A stretch of 48,059 nucleotides of DNA from Frankiales bacterium (lineage in GTDB: Bacteria > Actinomycetota > Actinomycetes > Mycobacteriales > SCTD01). The stretch covers positions 1 to 48,059 of the forward strand of contig JAODND010000093.1 of NCBI GenBank assembly GCA_025465465.1. The letters run 5' to 3'. The translations under genes were made by a program, and so were the position numbers. Shown here one piece after another: positions 43,203 through 48,059 of the stretch. The first letter of the stretch is position 1; every line of letters begins with the position of its first letter. Under the pieces are notes generated by a model, which was not told the origin of the DNA, did no database searches, and was given only the letters and a program-made list of their open reading frames with translations.

Positions 43203-44056
43203 GCGGTCAGCAGACCACGCCGCTTCAGGACGCGCCGCTCGAGCGGGCTGAAGAAGACCAGGTCCACCGCGATGCCGACGACGAGGATCGCCAGGATGCC
43301 GACGATGACGCCCGGGAAGCTGGAGATGTTGCGGGCGTCCTCGATGATCTGGCCGAGACCCAGGGAGCCGCTGCTCGCGATCAGCTCCGCGGCCATCAGC
43401 GAGCGCCAGGAGAAGGCCCAGCCCTGCTTGAGGCCGCCGAGGTAGCCGGGCAGCGCGGCCGGGAGCAGCACGTGGCGGGCAAGAGTGAGACCGCGGGCAC
43501 CGAGCACGTGACCGACGCGCAGGTAGAGCGGCGGCACCTGGTCGATGCCGCTGATCGTGCCGTTGACGATCGACGGGATGGCGCCCATGAGCACGACGAA
43601 GAACAGCGTCCTCGCCGACAGCCCGAACCACAGGATGCCGGCCGGCACCCAGACGACCGAGGGCAGCGACTGCAGCCCGGTGACGAGCGGCCGGAAAGAG
43701 CGACGCAGCAGCGAGACGCGGGCGAGCAGGACGCCCAGGGGCGTCGCGACGGCGGCGGAGATGAGGAACCCGAGGATGCCGTGGTAGAGGCTGTTGCCGA
43801 CCGCCTGCTGGATGCGGCCCAGGTCCCACTGCGCCTGGAACTCGTTGCCGACCTCCGAGGGGGTCGGCAGGTTGACCGGGTGCTGGGTCGAGACGATCAG
43901 CTGCCAGATGCCGAGCAGGGCGAGCATCGCCACGATCGGAGGCAGGCCACCGGACAACGCCCGCCGCCACCAGGCGCGCCGGGCCTCGATCGGGCCGAGC
44001 TCGAGCGCGTCGAGACCGGCCTCGAGCTCGCGGTTGCCGTCGGTCGCTGTCGTCAT
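43199..44056 (-). CDS. ABC transporter permease, sulfonate/taurine type (SsuC-like)
   Basis: 285 residues with about six membrane helices after a cytoplasmic N-terminus. The BPD-type EAA loop (TLARHVLLPAALPGYLGGLKQG) is typical of SsuC/TauC/NrtB. ATG 44056 overlaps the ATPase stop as ATGA. It works with the ATPase and lipoprotein genes next to it. The family imports alkanesulfonates, taurine, nitrate or similar anions; the cysDN neighbourhood favours a sulfur source. Confidence 0.93.
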   Translation of the reverse strand: MTTATDGNRELEAGLDALELGPIEARRAWWRRALSGGLPPIVAMLALLGIWQLIVSTQHPVNLPTPSEVGNEFQAQWDLGRIQQAVGNSLYHGILGFLISAAVATPLGVLLARVSLLRRSFRPLVTGLQSLPSVVWVPAGILWFGLSARTLFFVVLMGAIPSIVNGTISGIDQVPPLYLRVGHVLGARGLTLARHVLLPAALPGYLGGLKQGWAFSWRSLMAAELIASSGSLGLGQIIEDARNISSFPGVIVGILAILVVGIAVDLVFFSPLERRVLKRRGLLTA

Positions 44057-44856
44057 CGGGTGGGGGCCTGTGCGTGCCGGCGGATCTCCGTGCGCAGGTG
44101 CTCGGTGATCTCCACCGACAGGGCGGCGACCTCGGGCGACTCGATGCGTCGCGGCTGCGGGATGCCCACCGCGAAGGTGTTCGCCACGCGACCGGGGCGG
44201 GACGAGAGCAAGACGACGCGGTCACCGAGCCGCACGGCCTCACGCACGTTGTGGGTCACGAACAGCACGGTCGCTCCGACCTCCTCGCGGATCCGGGTCA
44301 GCTCGTCGTGCAGCACGTCACGCGTGATCGCGTCCAGGGCGGCGAACGGCTCGTCCATCAGCAGCACCTGGGAGTCCTGCGCGAGCGCGCGGGCCAGGGC
44401 GACGCGCTGCCGCATCCCGCCGGACAGCTCGTGCGGCCGCTTGGCCCCGGCGCCGTCCAGCCGCACCAGCGAGAGCAGCCGCTCGATCTGATCCTTGCGC
44501 TCACCCTTGTCGACCCCGCGCAGCTTCAGCGCGAGACCGATGTTCTCCGCCGCGGTGAGCCACGGGTAGAGCGCCGGCTCCTGGAACATCAGCGAGGGCT
44601 TGTGCCCCGGGACCGCGACCCGGCCCGCGGTGGGTTGCTCGAGTCCCGCGATGAGGTTGAGCAGGGTCGACTTGCCGCATCCGCTGGCGCCCAGGATGCA
44701 GAGGAACTCCCCTGGAGCGACGCGCAGGCTGATGTCGTCGAGGATCAGCGGGCCGCGGCCGAACCGCTTGGTGAGCCCGTCGACGACCACCGCAGCGCTG
44801 TCCACCTCAGCAGTATCCGGGACGTGCCTGCGCCGGAGCGAGTCGAGGACGGTCAT
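44053..44856 (-). CDS. ABC transporter ATPase (SsuB-like)
   Basis: 267 residues from ATG 44856. Walker A is GASGCGKST, the Q-loop is FQEPALYPW, the signature is LSGGMRQR, Walker B is LLMDEPF and the switch is TVLFVTHN. It energises import with the SsuC-like permease. The gene overlaps its neighbours at both ends (ATGA), so the three transporter parts should be made in proportion. Confidence 0.95.
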   Translation of the reverse strand: MTVLDSLRRRHVPDTAEVDSAAVVVDGLTKRFGRGPLILDDISLRVAPGEFLCILGASGCGKSTLLNLIAGLEQPTAGRVAVPGHKPSLMFQEPALYPWLTAAENIGLALKLRGVDKGERKDQIERLLSLVRLDGAGAKRPHELSGGMRQRVALARALAQDSQVLLMDEPFAALDAITRDVLHDELTRIREEVGATVLFVTHNVREAVRLGDRVVLLSSRPGRVANTFAVGIPQPRRIESPEVAALSVEITEHLRTEIRRHAQAPTR

Positions 44857-45893
44857 GACACGCCGAGCCCCGCATCGTCGACGGTCGGCTTGCCGGCCGC
44901 TGTGAGCAGCTTGTTGAGGATCGTCAGGTCGTAGATGCCCTTGAGGTCGGCCTGCTTCGTGACGCCGATCTCCACGCCGTGCTCGAGGTCGGTCTTGAGC
45001 GAGCTCGCGATCGGGTCGACCGTCGCGGTCAGTGCGGCGAACGCCGACGTGAGCACGGCCGGCTTGAGCGCCTTGCCGCTGAGCACCTTGATGGCGGCGT
45101 TGACTGCGGCCTCGACGTCGGGGCTCTTGGCGGCGACCTTGTCGTTGGCCTCGATGAGGCCCTTGAGGAGCGCCTCCACCGTGGCCGGGTAGGCCTTGAG
45201 GAACTTCTGTGTCACCACGAGCTGCGTCGTCACGAACTTGCCGCCCGGCCACAGCGTCGCCTCGTCCACCAGCTTCTTGCCGCCGTCGTTGAGCAGCAGC
45301 CGGGAGGCGTAGGGCTCCGGCACCCAGGCACCGGCGATCGACTTGCCCGTGAAGGCCGACTCGACGTCGGCGTTCGCGACCGCCACGACGTTGGCCTTCA
45401 CGTTCTTGGTCTTGAAGTAGGACTTCGCTGCGACGTCCTGGGTGTTGCCGACCTGCGGCGTCGCGACCTTCTTGCCGCTGAGCTGCGACACGTCGGTGAT
45501 GTTCGGCTGCACGATGAGCGAGGCGCCGCCGCTGGTCGTGCCCGCGACGATCCGCAGCAGCGAGCCGTTCGTCTGCGTGAAGCCGTTGATGGCCGGGTTC
45601 GGGCCGAGGAAGGCAGCATCGAGCGCTCCGCCGCGGAGCGCCTCGATCGTCTCCGGGCCGGCGTTGAAGGTCTTCGGGACCAGCTTCGTGCTCCCCAGGT
45701 CCTTCTGGAAGATGCCGCTCGAGACGCCGTAGATCGCGGTCGCGTGCGTGATGTTGGCGAAGTAGCCGAGCCGCAGCTCGGAGGCGGAGCCGTCGGCGTT
45801 GGCCTTCGGCGTGCTGCTGCCACCGCACGCAGCGGCACCGAGCAGGAGGGCACCGGCACCGAGCAGAGCGACTGATCTCTTGAGGAATCCCAC
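44853..45893 (-). CDS. Substrate-binding lipoprotein (SsuA/TauA-like)
   Basis: 346 residues from GTG 45893. A lipoprotein signal peptide ends at the lipobox LGAAAC (Cys23). The NMT1/SsuA-type periplasmic binding fold follows: LRLGYFANITHA, ALRGGALDAAFLGPNPAINGF, GKKVATPQVGNTQDVA and GAWVPEPYAS. It captures a small anionic substrate outside the membrane. The substrate could be a sulfonate, taurine or sulfate ester and cannot be set by eye. No strong ribosome site precedes the GTG. Confidence 0.94.
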   Translation of the reverse strand: MGFLKRSVALLGAGALLLGAAACGGSSTPKANADGSASELRLGYFANITHATAIYGVSSGIFQKDLGSTKLVPKTFNAGPETIEALRGGALDAAFLGPNPAINGFTQTNGSLLRIVAGTTSGGASLIVQPNITDVSQLSGKKVATPQVGNTQDVAAKSYFKTKNVKANVVAVANADVESAFTGKSIAGAWVPEPYASRLLLNDGGKKLVDEATLWPGGKFVTTQLVVTQKFLKAYPATVEALLKGLIEANDKVAAKSPDVEAAVNAAIKVLSGKALKPAVLTSAFAALTATVDPIASSLKTDLEHGVEIGVTKQADLKGIYDLTILNKLLTAAGKPTVDDAGLGVS

Positions 45894-46042
45894 TGGAAAA
45901 CTAGCCTTTCGAGGACGCGTCGGCGACCGACACGGGGAGGACGAGGAGGGTCAGGCGGCGGAAAGCGCCGCGAGACATCGCGTCCCGGGACGGCAGGAGT
46001 CCACGCACCAGCCCACCCAGGGCGTGCGGTCCCAGCCGTGCA

Positions 46043-47308
46043 TCACGCGTTCCCCCCGAGAGTGCTGCCGACCATGCCGGCAGCGACCGTCGCCCCTGTG
46101 GCCTCGTCGATCAGAACGAATGCCCCAGTAGCGCGATCGACATTGTAGTCATCAACGAAGACCGGTGACGATGTGCGGATCGTCACACGCCCGATGTCGT
46201 TGAGTCCGAGCTGCGTCGCATCCCCCGACTCGAGGTTCGTGACGTCGAGGGTGTCGAGCAGCGCCGACACGATCGCCTTCACGGTGCGGGTGGTGTGCTT
46301 CATGAGCAGCCGGCGACCGGGCACGAGCGGGGCATCGGCCATCCAGCAGATGGTGGCCTCGAGCTCCTGGGTCGACCGGGGGGCGTCGTCCGCCGCCGCG
46401 ATCATGTCGCCGCGGGACACGTCCACCTCGTCGGTGAGCCGGACGGTGACGGCCTGCCGGGCGACGGCGAGGTCGAGCGGTCCGTCGGCGGTCTCGACGG
46501 CGGACACGGTGGTGCGCCGACCGCTCGGCAGGACGACCACCTCATCGCCGGCCTTGAGCATGCCGGTCGCCAGGGTGCCGGCATACCCGCGGTAGTCCGG
46601 CAGCTCGACGCTCATCGGGCGGATCACGTATTGCACCGGGAAGCGCGCGCCCAGGGTGCCGATGTGGTCGGTGTCGACGGGGACGTTCTCGAGGAAGTCC
46701 AGCAGCGTCGGGCCGTCGTACCAGGGGGTGCTCTCGCTCCTGTTGACGATGTTGTCGCCCTGGAGCGCTGCCATCGGGATGGCGACGACGTGCGGCAGGT
46801 TGAGCTTGGCGGCGAAGTCGCGGAAGTCCTTCACGATGCCGTCGAAGACCGCCTCGTCGAAGTCGACGAGATCCATCTTGTTCACCGCGAGCACCACGTG
46901 CGGGACGCGGAGCAGCGCCGAAAGGGAGGCGTGCCGGCGGGTCTGCTCGATGACGCCCTTGCGCGCGTCGACCAGCACGAGCGCCACGTCGGCCGTGGAG
47001 GCACCGGTGACCATGTTGCGGGTGTACTGCACATGGCCGGGGGTGTCGGCCACGATGAACGTCCGGGCCGGCGTCGCGAAGTAGCGGTAGGCGACGTCGA
47101 TGGTGATGCCCTGCTCACGCTCGGCGCGGAGGCCGTCGGTGAGCAGCGCGAGGTTGGTGTAGTCGTCGCCGCGGTCGGCGGAGGTCTTCTCGACGGCCTC
47201 GAGCTGGTCGGCGAAGACGCTCTTGCTGTCATAGAGCAACCGGCCGATCAGGGTGGACTTGCCGTCGTCGACGGACCCGGCGGTGGCGAAGCGGAGGAGC
47301 CCGGACAT
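46043..47308 (-). CDS. cysN: Sulfate adenylyltransferase subunit 1 (CysN GTPase)
   Basis: 421 residues. An EF-Tu-like GTPase that drives APS formation by CysD. The G motifs are GSVDDGKST (residues 11-19), DTPGH and NKMD, and the switch region has EREQGITIDVAY. At 421 residues it is the CysN part only, with no fused CysC kinase domain. ATG 47308 follows the cysD stop directly. The 149-bp gap to the SsuA-like gene is not clearly structured and may hold a second promoter. Confidence 0.96.
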   Translation of the reverse strand: MSGLLRFATAGSVDDGKSTLIGRLLYDSKSVFADQLEAVEKTSADRGDDYTNLALLTDGLRAEREQGITIDVAYRYFATPARTFIVADTPGHVQYTRNMVTGASTADVALVLVDARKGVIEQTRRHASLSALLRVPHVVLAVNKMDLVDFDEAVFDGIVKDFRDFAAKLNLPHVVAIPMAALQGDNIVNRSESTPWYDGPTLLDFLENVPVDTDHIGTLGARFPVQYVIRPMSVELPDYRGYAGTLATGMLKAGDEVVVLPSGRRTTVSAVETADGPLDLAVARQAVTVRLTDEVDVSRGDMIAAADDAPRSTQELEATICWMADAPLVPGRRLLMKHTTRTVKAIVSALLDTLDVTNLESGDATQLGLNDIGRVTIRTSSPVFVDDYNVDRATGAFVLIDEATGATVAAGMVGSTLGGNA

Positions 47309-48059
47309 CTAGAAGTACCCCTCCTTCTTGCGGTCTTCCATGGCCGCCTCGGAGGCACGGTCGTCGGCGCGGGTCGCACCGCGCTCGGTGAGCCTGGTGA
47401 CCGCCACCTCCGCGAGGACCTCAGCGGGCGTGGCGGCCGGGCTGGCGACAGCGCCCGTGCAGGACGCGTCACCGACCGTCCGGTAGCGGACGGTGCGGGT
47501 CGTGACGGTCTCCCCCGGCTTCGGCTGGGAGACCGCCGTCACGCCGAGCAGCATCCCATCGCGCTCGAAGACCTCGCGCTCGTGGGCGTAGTAGATGGAC
47601 GGGATCGCGATCTCCTCCCGCACGATGTAGCGCCAGATGTCGAGCTCGGTCCAGTTCGACAGCGGGAAGACGCGGATGTGCTCGCCCGGGTTGTGCTTGC
47701 CGTTGTAGAGGTTCCAGAGCTCGGGGCGCTGGTTCTTCGGGTCCCACTGGCCGAAGGCGTCCCGGAAGCTGAAGAAGCGCTCCTTCGCGCGGGCCTTCTC
47801 CTCGTCGCGCCGCGCGCCGCCGAACACCGCGTCGAAGCGGTTCTCCTCGATGGTGCGGAGCAGGGTGACCGTCTGCAGCGGGTTGCGCAGACCGCCGGGG
47901 ATCTCGGTCACGCGACCGGAGTCGATGTCGTCCTGGACGCTGCCCACGATCAGCCGTGCACCGAGGTCCTCGACCCGCCAGTCGCGGAAGGCCAGCACCT
48001 CCTCGAAGTTGTGACCGGTGTCGACGTGCACGAGCGGGAACGGGATCTTGCCGGGCCAG
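47309..48059 (-). CDS. cysD: Sulfate adenylyltransferase subunit 2 (CysD), 5' end outside window
   Basis: The reading frame is open to the window edge, so the N-terminal part (with the PP-loop SGGKDS) is outside. About 250 codons are visible: KIPFPLVHVDTGHNFEEV, RRDEEKARAKERFFSFR, HIRVFPLSNWTELDIWRYI and the C-terminal MEDRKKEGYF. It is an ATP sulfurylase of the PAPS-reductase fold, paired with CysN. The methionine shown at the start of the visible frame is a GTG inside the protein, not the true start. Confidence 0.96.
   Translation of the reverse strand, partial: WPGKIPFPLVHVDTGHNFEEVLAFRDWRVEDLGARLIVGSVQDDIDSGRVTEIPGGLRNPLQTVTLLRTIEENRFDAVFGGARRDEEKARAKERFFSFRDAFGQWDPKNQRPELWNLYNGKHNPGEHIRVFPLSNWTELDIWRYIVREEIAIPSIYYAHEREVFERDGMLLGVTAVSQPKPGETVTTRTVRYRTVGDASCTGAVASPAATPAEVLAEVAVTRLTERGATRADDRASEAAMEDRKKEGYF

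Noticed and set aside
45894..46042. Possible SAM or other sulfur-related riboswitch before the SsuA-like gene
   Set aside because: No conserved riboswitch core or clear terminator/sequestrator pairing could be seen in the 149-bp gap.

Overview
The window is a contiguous piece of a high-GC actinobacterial chromosome. The long T-box-regulated ileS, wag31-type DivIVA, SepF, a DUF3040 protein, a SAV_6107-type HEPN protein and many GTG starts with ATGA/GTGA overlaps all point to Actinomycetes. MurE carries a DNPR motif, which indicates meso-diaminopimelate peptidoglycan. I cannot name the genus. I see no tRNA, rRNA, insertion sequence, prophage or CRISPR array.

Layout: (1) 1-5.5 kb: the start of a Lys/Ala-repeat protein, divergent from ileS with its leader riboswitch, an unknown gene, and a membrane protein with an Ada-like zinc motif and a second Lys/Ala tail. 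(2) 5.6-25.3 kb: the division and cell-wall (dcw) cluster on the minus strand. In transcription order it reads mraZ, rsmH, ftsL, ftsI, murE, a murF remnant, mraY, murD, ftsW, murG, murC, ftsQ, [insert], ftsZ, pgeF, yggS, sepF, yggT, divIVA. The insert is a PAS-GGDEF diguanylate cyclase gene plus an oppositely oriented M20 peptidase and small membrane protein gene. (3) 25.7-30.3 kb: a MoxR ATPase, DUF58 and membrane transglutaminase operon. (4) 30.4-34 kb: a DNA-damage neighbourhood of DUF3040, DNA polymerase IV, a methyltransferase and a HEPN protein, divergent from an O6-alkylguanine-DNA methyltransferase, with a LexA-like box between the divergent heads. (5) 34-42.4 kb: a spermidine-synthase-like protein, an acyl-CoA dehydrogenase, a GAF-PAS-GGDEF-EAL protein, TldD/TldE, a small membrane protein and a cold-shock protein. 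(6) 42.4-48 kb: a minus-strand sulfur-assimilation block of cysD (partial), cysN, an SsuABC-like transporter and a CbiX/SirB-type chelatase.

The most unusual observation is at the murF position. Between murE and mraY there is only a 120-residue protein that resembles the C-terminal domain of MurF. It lacks the substrate-binding and ATPase domains, yet keeps four-base stop/start overlaps with both neighbours. MurF is normally essential, so a complete copy must lie elsewhere or another ligase must do the job; the small protein may have a new, non-catalytic role.

Other points of interest are a translational T-box with an AUC specifier before ileS, a 10-bp-periodic MraZ operator inside the mraZ promoter, a recurring -10 hexamer (TAGGCT or close variants) 5-7 bases before start codons that suggests leaderless mRNAs, a possible N-terminally extended cold-shock protein, and an MxCxxC iron-sulfur motif in the chelatase. 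All functional calls are by reading motifs in the translations; no database search was run.
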